Positions 52,212 to 63,212 of a stretch of DNA of 64,000 nucleotides are shown piece by piece (the stretch's first letter is position 1; each line of letters opens with the position of its first letter). The stretch is taken from positions 3,366,352-3,430,351 of the forward strand of contig OZ026550.1 of the NCBI GenBank assembly GCA_964020155.1, written 5' to 3'. Under the pieces are notes generated by a model that saw only the letters and a program-made list of their open reading frames with translations, was not told the DNA's origin and did not search any database. The stretch is from Chondrilla cf. caribensis. Its lineage: Eukaryota > Porifera > Demospongiae > Chondrillida > Chondrillidae. The position numbers and the translations under genes are program-made.

Positions 52212-55200
52212 CGTGCCTGCATGTGTGTGTGCATACACGTGCCTGTTGATACACCCATACATATGTACTTATATGTATGTACTGTATGTTTGCCCATTTG
52301 TAGTTAGTATGCTTTGTATACTGTATATACTGTAAGTTATGTGTATGATTAATTACACAAACACAATAGCATGATAGTTTAAATGTGCATGTTATTGTAC
52401 ATACGTATGTTGTTGTACATGTTAAATGTTAGATTAAAATTAATGTGCATTTTTGATTGTTATTGATCTTTATGGCATAATACAGAGGTGATCGACAGCC
52501 TCGAGCCTGTTTCTTTTGTCTGTTGGAGATTCCTCTATCGCTAAAAGACTCTAGTAAAGACATTCTCATCGTCATGTTATGCTCAGGTAGACAGTCTCTA
52601 GAATTGTATCCTTTTTAGTATTTTATGCACATACATTTCTGCTGGTATTTATTCTGTTGATTTGTACATACATATATGTACATATGTAGGGTTGAAACAA
52701 TGCTATTGATGTATAATGTGTTTTAGTGGACAATGTGAGCTTCCTATTAGTCTTCCACTTCACACTTCTAGGAACAATTTGGTGTATAATAATCTTTAGC
52801 CTCCTCAGTAACTGCAATCTGACATCATTGCTACACTGTGAGTACGTGCATTGTTTCGTTTGGGTGAGTATTGTATGTAGGACAGACGTAATCTAATACA
52901 CTACGTATTAGTGTTGGGCGGTATACCGGTATATAGTTGAATCGCGGTATTGAGTTCATACCGTTCCGGTATATATTGTATGTATATTCATACCGGAAAC
53001 CGGATACCGATTATACCGTGACAAAATTGTATAGTATACGGTATCCGCATAACTATTCGTGCAGCTGTGCAAGATGGCCGGTGTACGTAGCGTCGATTAT
53101 CTACGCGTGTAGATTGCTTCTGCGACCGTGAACGATAACAGCTGAACAAAGAATCGACAGAAATCGTATTATTTATATTTCAAACAAAGAATGGGCAGAA
53201 AGCGCGTCGCTGTCGTAAACCTACGTTTCATACTGAAGCGATTCGAAGAGTTTCTACAGTTATTGGATAGTTATGGCAAAACTAGTAAGCAAGAGCGGTA
53301 CGAAAAGCGTTGTATGGGACTATTTCGGTCTCGAACTGGGAAAAGATGAAAAAACTGTCGATGATGGCAGTACTGTATGCCAAAATTGTCGATAACAAGT
53401 GCGAGCAAAGCACGAGAACACCTCAAACTTGTTGGCACACTTCTGAACAAACCACCCCTCAGTTATTAGTATAGTATGGTATATATATTTACATAATATA
53501 CAGTATAGAATAGTATTATTAGAATAGTAGGTATGTAGTTATACCGCAATATTTTTTTCAGAAATACCGTGGTACTATATTTGTTAATACCGCCCAACAC
53601 TACTACGTATATTTACATAGCAGTCAACAGTTTTTCCTTAGAACTACGTATTAACTGCATGGAGCTATTTTGTCTTTGTGTTTGGCAACAGTAGAGAACT
53701 CGCTATAGCTTGCTGAGTTTACTTGCTTGGTTTCCTTGATTCATCTTTGCAAGATTTCGTCCGGAATTAGAAGAATTTTGTGAAAAGCTCATCTCCCCTT
53801 TTGTGAATTTGGTAAGGGATGTTTAATTTCTACCATCTATCATCTGGTTTATTGATATACGCAGTACATAGATGAGAAACTCTGTGTTTGCCATGTTTAG
53901 TAATTGTACTTTTATTGCTGTACGTACTATCAGGTTTTATTTCCATTTATAGTTTTCAACAGGCAGTGTAATTGAACACTTCAATGGTTCTTCTGCTGCG
54001 GACATTTTGTCCTCATGGTATCATGATTGTGTGAGTTGTGGGCGTTGTAATGCATGCTAACTATGTGTAGTAGATATTCTGTAGTGACAGCCTGGTGCCC
54101 ATGAGGTCATATCATGAGGGAGCTCAGGTATATGTGTACTGTATCATTATGTTGACTTTTGCTATGCATACGTAATTGTTGATTCTACTAAGATGGCATT
54201 GAGAAGGAAGGCTGAAGTACATTGTGATGGTTGGATACTGTAGTTGTCCCATAAGTGGCAGTCGTGCCCTGTCTAAAGGTCATATCTACATGTGTACATT
54301 TATGTGGCATTGTTTGTTAGACAAAGCAAATATTGTTTGTTCATTCCAAACTATCATGCTATTGTGTTTGTGTTGAATTAGGCAACACATTCCATGTTCT
54401 TTGCACTACTTATTGCTTTCTCTGTCCAGGTACTGTATCTTGATAGGTGTGTGTCACTGTATGAAGCTCACTTACCTCTACTGCTGTACATGGTGAGTTA
54501 ATGTATGTGTATGTTGCTTATCAATCATCATGTTCCTGTGCGTTGCTTGGCGTTTGATCATTGGATGTGCAAAGTGTGTTGGTTAGTGTTGAACCATGGG
54601 GTATCTTCGACTAGGGCTAATGTGTGTCTGTGGGATGTTGGTGTGTACATCATAGCTATGTTCACCTGTGCTTCCCTGAGTTCACCTGTATTTGTTTGTG
54701 TTGCTCCAATTTTTATCAGTGCATACTTACTGACATTGAAGTAACTGGAGAGAATCAAAAGACCGTAGAAGATGTCAAATTGTGAGAAAATCTTGCTGTA
54801 ATACGTACACACACACACATACACACTTGGTGTTTGTATTACTATCCAAATTCAATATTTAATGTTTATATTTTTGGGTTGTGATTGACTCAATAATAGA
54901 TTCCTTGAGGCTACAAGTTTGTCTTCACTAGTTGAGAATACCACCTGTGTTCAGGTTAGTATAGAATTTGTCTAAAGTACAAGGTGTAGTTGTGTTCTAC
55001 TATAGTATCTGATGCTGTGTATATACTAATATGTACCTATACAACATACTATACGTTTTTGAGTAGAACTATAATTGTTAATTGTATACATTTTGACTGT
55101 TTTTGTACATATGTGTCTGTTGTTGATATTATGTTCATATGTACGTACATGCTAACTTTCTACATAGTTAAACAAGGAGGAAACATCATATGTACCGCTT

Positions 55201-57126
55201 GAGTTAGGAGCCAAAGTCTCTGGCGGTGATCAATGGACTGTAAAGGTCACTTCAAAAGCAACGGACTTGTCACGAATAAGTTTGTTCACCAAACTGTTAC
55301 AATGTTGTATTCAGGACTCCATGCAAAACACAAAAACTGGAATTCCTTCTAATCTATGAATCCTCTAAGACAGCGCTTGATTGTAATTGTAACACTCATC
55401 ACTGCCCTGGAGCTACTATTCACATACATGTTCGTGGGACTTTAGTTTGGCTAATTATGCAAATAACTCTGGATTTGTAAGGATTTTTCTTTCAGTTTTT
55501 TTGGAAACAAACTACGCATGTCTGTGGGGATGTGTCTTCTCATGAAAGTTGAGCACAAATTGCAAGCCAATTTTCTGTTTGTAACATATACAGTACAATC
55601 AGCAAAATTATCATGCATATTGTATGTATGTACATACAATATGTGTAAGTGTGCTATATATACCTCCACTAATAGTCCACATGTTCATGTGGATGAGCGA
55701 TTTCTAGAATAAGTGATCAAATTGTTGGCTCTACATACGTACGTACGTACGTACGTACATGCTTTAATCATATCCAACTTGAAATCCTGTATGTGTACGT
55801 ATCATTTTATTGTAATATACATATTCAGTATATTCTGTGTACCTAATATAATTTTCTTTCTTGGTGTTAGGCTATGGTGTCTGTTGTGATAATTTTCTCT
55901 TCTGTGTTGTGCAGAACCTCAACAGTTTCTTTGTGAATGGGGAAAACTAATAGCATCAAAACAGAATGCTTTTCAGAGGCGGCAGTGCATTGAGAATTTT
56001 AAGTTAAAGGTTTGTGTATACATTATATGTAATAGTTGTACCACCTTTCAGCAGGGTACATGGGAAATAGACAGATTGATAGTCCACGAGGGCGGAGCCC
56101 GAGGGGTCTATCTAATCTGTCAATTTCCCATGTACCCTGCTGAAAGGTGGTACAACTAACTTGTATCCCAGCAACTGTAAGAATAGGCTCAAGTTTGTTT
56201 ACGCGTTGGTATCGATATCGCTTGAACGGATCGGAGAAGATGAATGCCGCGTGAGTATATTTCAAACGAGTGTGTAGATTGGCGGCTATATACGTTGGAG
56301 AAGTATAAAGAGGAAGAAGAGGAGTTTCAGAAGTAATTGACGAAATTTTAGAAGAAAACGAGCCACCACAGACCTCTGCTGTTCTACCTACGGCCGGATG
56401 TCAGCATCTGAGCGAAGCTAACGGAAGAATGCGCTTGTTTTCTAGAAGAATCGGAGAAGAAAAAGAGCCAATTTGCCGACCTGCCATCAAAAGAGAACTT
56501 CGCAGTTTCGAAGAAGTCGTTTGTACCAAAAAAGCACGGCGAAGGATAAAGAAATGGACAGTGAAGAATTTTAGCGAGTGTATTGCTGCGTACTTGCTCT
56601 GCCGTACCTTGTTGCGTATGCTGTACTGTGTTGCGTTGCCATGACAATAATGAAGTGTTAATTAATTGAAGGCCCCCGGTCAAAAAGGGTACTTTAACGT
56701 TTGGAAGAAAAAATCTACTTTCGTTCTGAAAACGACATCTACCTTCTCAAGAAGTAGTAAATGAAATGTAAATGCGAAAGAAGTGAGCATTCGGGTGGTA
56801 GGAGCCCATTTTCATTACGTATTCGTTACGGTACTTACCTGCACTACTCCGTAAACGATTAAACTCCGTTTGCTCAGAAATTACGGAATACGTTAAAGTA
56901 CCCTTTTTGACCGGAGGCCTTCAATTAATACGCTGTTTTAGGAAGTATCGAATTAAGCCTGTGAATAGGTGTCTATAGAGTCTGATAGACCCCATCTGTG
57001 TGTCTACAGGATATAGACACACAGCGGCGCCTTTGATCTCGTCTCGCACTGGGATACAAGTACGTATGTAATATTCATGTGCAGTACTATTATATTATGT
57101 ACTACATATACATATGTATGTAGTAC

Positions 57127-57160
<34 letters not shown>

Positions 57161-57849
57161 ATGTACTTAACTGCTTCTCACACCAAGGCTTCCTCTTATA
57201 CAATACCACTTGTATTGTGTGTAGTGTGTATGTATAATGTGTGTACCATGTATGTATATACACTAGAACCAGGCACTTTTAACCCTCACCTACACATATC
57301 GTGTTAGTGTGGTCACTGCACTGTGTATTTACGTACAATGACCTAATTATGTTTTGTTGTTTGTTATCTTCACTGCATTGTGTAGATAATTCAAGATGTC
57401 AATAGTCTGAAACGGCTACTGCAACAGGCAGAAGCAGACTATCACTCATTGTACAGGTGGGTGACATTGCATTTATATTTTCATAAAAGGCCGTGAAACA
57501 TGCTGTGGATTATTGAGAATTAACACACCAGATTCATATAAATCATCAATATTGATAATATTATGGGATTCTTTGGACAATTTTCCATTATACAGCTACG
57601 TATACAGCCAGTTACTAATATGATGTTCATTCTTAATCATTTTCCAACTTTGTTCTGTGTCAGCCTGTGTTAATGCATTCTTTTAGGGCGTACCTGTTCC
57701 TGTGTCACAGTGGAAATGGTCAGGTATTGCTTAACATTGCTATAATGGAGGCCTCTGCTGTCAGTTCTGATTCTGTGCAAGCCACAGCTGTTGTGAAAGC
57801 TGTAGAAGAGTTTGCAAAAGAAAAGTGTTTTTCATATGTCAGACAATAA
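50928..57849 (+). CDS. C17orf75: C17orf75 (NJMU-R1) ortholog, WDR11-complex subunit
   Basis: Thirteen exons: 50928-50992, 51392-51427, 52012-52131, 52486-52605, 53754-53811, 53953-54030, 54430-54492, 54720-54781, 54900-54954, 55168-55225, 55915-56009, 57386-57456, 57687-57849; 1,044 nt, 347 aa (human 396). Assignment rests on ordered similarity to human C17orf75: DEHELRPLIAAHI (human PELRSFIAKRL), RACFFCLLEIPL (GCYYCLF), SLELLFRPELEEFCEK (GLELFRLELDKY), DILSSWYHDC (SYLSSWFED), CIENFKLKIIQDVNSLKRLL (VLENFKLKAIQDTNNLKRFI), QAEADYHSLYRAYLFL (QAEMNHYALFKCYMFL) and the GSGDILL-like GNGQVLL. Known role: with WDR11 and FAM91A1 it acts in tethering endosome-derived vesicles at the trans-Golgi. Exon 10 uses a weak donor (GGCG|GTGATC), the least certain boundary. 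A hAT element and nested TIR elements lie in introns 4 and 11. Confidence 0.85.
52140..52220. repeat. (GT)n microsatellite adjoining C17orf75 exon 3 donor
   Basis: GT-rich run starting within 10 bp of the donor at 52132. Confidence 0.95.
52909..53602 (+). mobile_element. hAT element with broken BED zinc finger
   Basis: A 694-bp element with ends TAGTGTTGGGCGGTATAC and the complement AATACCGCCCAACACTA. The 8-bp sequence CTACGTAT flanks it exactly at 52901-52908 and 53603-53610. Inside, the + strand reads SVVWDYFGLELGKDEKTVDD ... CQNCR then, after a stop and a frameshift, VRAKHENTSNLLAHF; together these are the parts of a BED zinc finger typical of ZBED/hAT transposases. No catalytic domain, so non-autonomous. 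It lies in intron 4 of C17orf75. Confidence 0.88.
56033..56158. repeat. Long hairpin, about 50-bp arms
   Basis: TAGTTGTACCACCTTTCAGC... on the left pairs with ...GCTGAAAGGTGGTACAACTA on the right, with a few mismatches near the loop (GGGCGGAGCCC region). It lies in intron 11 of C17orf75, 24 bp after the exon donor. Confidence 0.9.
56161..57059. mobile_element. TIR-bounded element containing a nested MITE
   Basis: TTGTATCCCAG at 56161 and its complement CTGGGATACAA ending at 57059 bound about 0.9 kb. The interior has a broken + strand frame (for example MRLFSRRIGEEKEPICRPAI, 56429-56644) and the nested 269-bp element at 56661. The terminal repeats are short, so the boundaries are tentative. 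Confidence 0.5.
56661..56929. mobile_element. 269-bp MITE with 40-bp TIRs and TTAA target
   Basis: ATTAATTGAAGGCCCCCGGT... and its complement match over 40 bp with one mismatch. Read as TTGAAGG...CCTTCAA, the element is flanked by TTAA on both sides, the target of piggyBac- or Kolobok-type elements. No ORF. Located in intron 11 of C17orf75, inside the larger element. Confidence 0.8.
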
Positions 57850-59305
57850 TATTAATAGCTTTGTTTGGTCATTTCTATGGAACTACATGCATATGTACGT
57901 AGGTACATTGTCGTTAGTACACAGTTGAAGAGTTAGTGAGTTACGTAAATGTGATGATTTCTGCGAAACTATCAACAACTTGTGTTGAATCATACATTCC
58001 TACAAGCTGAGTGAAATAAACAACCTGTATGAAGAGATGAACATATTATGTGGAAACAGATAAAAGTGTAGTCTGCAGATACTAAAATTTTTCATCAATT
58101 ACAAGAAATATCAGAGAGGAAGGTAATTGTCTCTATGTAGTAGTTACTCAAGAGAAGTGTCAGCTCATATGCACTATACGTGAGGTGTGTACATTGCAAT
58201 TGTATGATGGTTTAACTCAGTGTATGTACTAGTGCACATATAATATTGTTCTTACATATCTACAGCATATTATGCAACATATGATTTGTAATGATACAGT
58301 TGTTGTCCATATATAATTCCATGAACTTTCAGCCACAAGACGACATTCCACTTGCCCAGCAAAATTCCCATCTCCAATCTGAATCAGACTGTAGAGCAGT
58401 GTTCCAAATGCAAGGACAATTTCCGCTATCCTGGAGTTCCCTCCTCAATCCTGCCCCTACCCATAAAAATTTAATGTGAGCATATTATGGCAACTCAATG
58501 TGGAGTCATTGGAGCCCTCTACCACATTGCATGCACAGGTACTCTCAGAGTAAAAAATTGAACCATTGAGTGAACGCTGTTAGTAAGGTGCAAGAGGCTT
58601 CCTTTTATACTCACTTGATTGCTTCCTGTGATTAGAAATTTTCTTGTTCCACTAATGATATAATCGAATTAATCGATTAATTAAAGTTTCTTATACTAAA
58701 AGTTTCTTATACTAACGTATTCATTAGTTGCATATTAAATTTTGATATGTACACTGTATACTGTGTATTGTACATACATAATCTACATAGATTATGTAAT
58801 ATTCGTAAAGTTATTGTGCATACAATAGTAGTTTGGATCGATGGTGTATGTCAATTCACATATGGAAATAAAATATTATTGAGTATATTACATGTGTGTA
58901 AATGGCTTATTAAATTATATATATTGTATACAGCTCCTATTTTAAGTTGCATACTACAGTACAGTATTAAATTACAGTCTAAGTAACTTACGTATTATCA
59001 CTGAATCAGCAAACATAATCACAACTGTATGTACACAATATGCATTACACTGTTAATGATCGATATATACGTATTACAAAACTATGCAAATGCATACGAT
59101 TGAGTCAAATGTGTGTGTGTGTGTGTGCGTGCGTGCGTGCATGCGTGTGTGTGCGTGTGTGTGTGTGCGTGTGTGTGCGTGTGCGTGTGTGTGTGCATGT
59201 GCGTGCATGCGTGTGTGTGTACGTGTATACTGTATATATTGTCTGTACATACGTATGAGTGACACACAGTAAGAAACAGTGCCCATCATAGTTATACTGT
59301 TTATG
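57850..59305. other. Spacer between convergent C17orf75 and membrane-protein gene
   Basis: No gene seen. A diverged partial copy of the hAT MITE lies at about 58540-58690 (GGCTTCC..., ATCGAATTAATCGATTAATT), and a GT/GC-rich microsatellite at 59110-59225. Confidence 0.5.
59110..59225. repeat. Interrupted (GT)n microsatellite
   Basis: GTGTGTGC-type repeat; open frames over it are artefacts. Confidence 0.95.
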
Positions 59306-61057
59306 TTACTTGTTAGTCTTCCTGCCATTGATGAGTGGTTGTCTCTCTAGATCTGGTTCACTCCTGGCTGCATCTACATCCATTCTCACTCTTTGGTAAA
59401 TCACATTTTTGCCAATGTAGCCCAACAAACAAAGCAAAACTGATGATATCAAGGAACTTAAAATGGTGCTACTGCTGATAAATGTTTCTTGTCGCATTCG
59501 GTTGCTTGAACACCAAACTGCATTTACATAAATGTATACAAAGCATGTTAAGAGAATTGTTATAAACACTGTTGCCTTCTTCAAACAATAATTATATGAA
59601 CAGTGATGTCTTCGATTTCTCCCTTTGGTCACCTCCAATTGAATGAATGTAAGGAAGGCAACTGGTGTAACCACACACAAAATATTGCCAGTAGATCTCA
59701 AAAAGCAACAGAGTGGTCTGGATCTGTACATGAAGTACTATCCCGATGTAGCTGAATGCACTAAGTTTTCCAATTATACTTTTCCAAGTTTTGGAATTTC
59801 TTTTTGGCCTGGTCATCTTCCAGAAGAAAGGCCACAGGAATGGTATCTCAATGATGGACACAGTGATGAAGAAGGCAAACTGTACATCCAAATGTAGTCT
59901 GTACTTTGAAGAACTCCTTGTAAACATTCATAGTAGGGTCAGTGTCAATGAATTGATTCATGCAATACATTGTGTGTACATACTGTGTAAATAGGTGAAT
60001 GCTGAGTAACCACGATACAACAATTGTAGATCTTACTGTGTATCTAGCCATTAATGACTGCTCCAGTGTTTCTCTGATTATTATCCTTTTTTGAGCGATG
60101 GACATCATGAATAACAATCCCGAAGTTATGAACACGAGGAGTGGTATAATATAAACCAGTGATTTTCCATCATACTGATATGGATTGTGAAGAAAATGAT
60201 TTTCTGTGTTTGTTTCCAATACATCAAGGTGTGAAACATCTGCCAGGCCCTGTCGAGCAATTCTTGTCAACTGTAGAAATTGATATGAAAACATACATAA
60301 TGTGAGTAGTATGTATGTGCATGAGTGTATTATTATTATGGAGCAGGGGTTATTATGTACATTGGAAATATTGGAGTGTATTCACAAAGAAAACATCAAT
60401 CATTAACGTAATATGCATTGGGATGAATACAAGGTCTACAGTCAATTCATCTCCCAATGACATGATACATCAAAGACACCAGTATGCCGGTAAACAGGTT
60501 ACCAGCACTGCAGTAACCTGCAAGCAAACCTATAACCTAGTAACTCGACCAATCATATCAATCTATACCTTTAAAGGTCATTATATTCTTGTACTGGTGT
60601 ACAACTTTTTTCATTTGCTTTATGTATTTTCGCTCTGTTTTGATGGTGAGGTGCAATATCCCAGATACTTCCTAATTGCTGAAACTGTGTACGATCGAAG
60701 GAATATCTGTACTGCACATTTTCTAGGTGTTACTTTGCAGTTCTCTCTGTGAGACGGGTCACAACATTCTACTACAGATGATGAATCTATATCCAGCTCA
60801 ACTCTGCCCGTACTGTTGTCTAATGAGATGTTGTGGTACACAGCATTCATCTCTTCTACACTTTCGATAGTGGCAAACCTGAAGATGGATTTATCCCTAT
60901 CACTCATGGATGACCTGTCACATTTGAAATTTGCTATCATATCTTCTAAATTCCTGATACAGTGAAGTGCAGAGCACTCAGTTGACCACACATCAGCAGC
61001 CAGTGATAAGGCTACAATAAGAACTGCGAGAATATTTCTACAACTCATCATTATCAC
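59306..61057 (-). CDS. Signal-peptide multi-pass membrane protein, unrecognised
   Basis: Exon 1, 61057-60734: signal peptide (MIMMSCRNILAVLIVALSLA) and a Cys-containing ectodomain (STECSALHCIRN; VVECCDPSHRENCK) with N-glycosylation sequons. Exon 2, 60270-60037: LTRIARQGLADVSHLD..., then TM1 (SLVYIIPLLVFITSGLLFMM) and a basic loop. Exon 3 starts at 59879: TM2 (FAFFITVSIIEIPFLWPFFW), a basic loop (KMTRPKRNSKTWK) and a further hydrophobic stretch. A frame change near 59690-59790 implies one more intron I cannot place. The last exon holds two or three TMs (ILCVVTPVAFLTF; TVFITILLTCFVYIYV; SSLISSVLLCLLGYIG) and a cytoplasmic tail ending LERQPLINGRKTNK. In all 6-7 TMs, compatible with a receptor-like 7TM protein. 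No known family was recognised. Confidence 0.6.
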
Positions 61058-62089
61058 TTCTTCTACAAATGAAATTTCTACAAATTTGTTCTCAATATAC
61101 TACTACCAGCAGTCCAGTAATGACTTCGTGGAATTTTCAACTTCAATCTGTAAATGTAACACTAATGGATATTATAGTCCCTGCACCATAGTGTGTGGTC
61201 TTAACATTCATTACATGTTGTACACATGCACAATAGAAGGAAACACGGGAGTGCTGCGGTAATCCTTGGCACATCATGGTGATAAGATGTCACTGCCCTC
61301 AATCAACTATTACTTACTGTACATATCTTGTGTGCATTGGATTTTGTTGTGCTCCGTTTTGTTTTTGTGGTTCCACTGTTTGTCTTTTGTTTGCTTTGAT
61401 GGTCCATGTGTCCTGTTTGTTCATTAATGTAACTTGTAATTATTGTTGTAGACTGTACAAGAGAGATGTATTGTAACCCAGGGGATTTTGTCATTCCATT
61501 TTGCACTTACATCTGTATACTGTATATAAAGGGTGTACAGTGGAACCTCAAAGGACACTCCGAATACAAGGCACCATAGAATTTACCTCCTAACATAGGG
61601 CACTTTTGGAGGTACAAAGATTGACTCCCACAGTGATTATGCATGTTTCACCTCTGAATAGTGGACAACCTCTCTACCGTGGACAGATTACGTAGCTGGT
61701 CCCAATGTGTCTTTTTTGAAAACATTTGAAATCTTTATTGACTATTGATACAATAATAGATGGATTTAAATAGAAGTATTTTCATGTCAACGACTCGTTA
61801 CAATAACAATGAGTTAAAAATTGCTTATTATATTTGTATTCCTTTCAGTTTTCAAGGTCATTAGACAAAGTAATCGAAAATTAAATTGAAAGCGACTTAC
61901 AAAAGTGTTTCTGCTGTGTTTTGAACATTTGTACATAATAATATTATTATAGTAACTGCATAATACTTATACGTGGCATGGCAGCTAACAACATACAACT
62001 CTGTCATATTCCATGCAGTCTCAACGTTTGTCAGTGTGTACATGTGTGTGAACTACATGAGTTGTGGCTCACACACGTGCTGTTGTGGA
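61058..62089. other. Spacer, with a degraded TIR-element end
   Basis: TACAGTGGAACCTCAAAGGA at about 61538 followed by a block of GGACA/GGCAC words resembles one end of a pogo/mariner-type element; no partner end was found. Otherwise AT-rich with no gene. Confidence 0.4.
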
Positions 62090-62570
62090 GCATACAGTTA
62101 TAGGTAGTTGTAGTTCATACTGGTGGTTATAGATCACATTGACTATTGTAGATCTCTCAGGCAGTTGTAGTTCACATTGGGTGTTGTGTATTACACAGGC
62201 AGATGTATTTTATACTGATGGTTGTAGTTGGAACTGGCTGCATAGATCTCACATGCTATTTTTATTGTAGTTGTATATAGATCCCATAATATTATGCTGT
62301 AGTAGATCTCACAGGCAGTTATACAAAGATCACACTGCCTGCAGGGGATCTCAGTCAGTTGTATATCATACGGGGTATTGGAGATCTCATAGTCAAAGTG
62401 CTGAGACATGTGTAGATCACAGTGGCTGTGGTGGTTCCCATATCATTGTTAGATATACAGGCTTTGGGGGATTTCACAGGTGGCTTAGATCACAGAGGCT
62501 GCTGAGCGTGCATATGGATCACAATGATTGTTGTAAATCAGACATATCGTTGTTGATCTCACAGGCAGAG
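62090..62570. repeat. Degenerate tandem repeat of about 30 bp
   Basis: Units such as GTTGTAGATCTCTCAGGCA, GTTGTAGTTCACATTGG and GTGTAGATCACAGTGGCTG follow one another with 25-35 bp spacing. Strongly diverged; no coding sense. Confidence 0.7.
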
Positions 62571-63212
62571 ATAGAACACTTGTACATTATTACTATTAAT
62601 ATCTACAAGTTAGGAGAAGCAGTCAAGGTAATTTCCAGCACAGCACAGAAGTGTACAAACACTGAGTAGCACAGTATTCATTATGACAGTATCTGTTATG
62701 TGTTTGCCATTTTTCATTTCAGTATATAGTTAAGTAAGAAACCCTTGTGAAACATTCGTGGATAAAAGTACCAAATGGACACTAGTACACCAGGAAGTCA
62801 TCTTCCAGTACATAACTTCATGTAGCTATAGGTATGAAATGTACTTTCTAACATCTGTTGTTCATTTTCATTGGCCCCGCCATAATAGTCAAATAATTAT
62901 TGTGCACACCTGTCGATGTACCACTGATGACTGGCTTGTATCCTCTCTATTGCTAGCTGTATATCATATATACGTACGTAGCTTGTTACTCAGTCGATTG
63001 TTGAGAACTCTACTAAAAAGTCTCAGTTGCTTACCTCAAGATCTAGAAACTTGATTTATTATTGTTAGCAAATAATAATTATATTATTAATGCTGTTTAC
63101 CTCAGTGTTCAATCTACAAAGTGTGTGCAATCCTTTGCTATAAGAATCAATTTCTTGATTTAAAGTTATGTATAACAGTGTCCACAGCCATTCTGCTGTA
63201 TGCTATAGCTAG

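Noticed and set aside
58291..58479. 62-codon frame MIQLLSIYNSMNFQPQDDIP
   Set aside because: No splice signals, no similarity I recognise, flanked by transposon remnants; composition not clearly coding.
59880..60036. Hydrophobic stretch STIVVSWLLSIHLF as a transmembrane helix of the 59306-61057 gene
   Set aside because: It lies between a clear donor (GTAAGA after 60037) and an acceptor (TGTACAG before 59879) that join in phase 0, so it is more probably intron.
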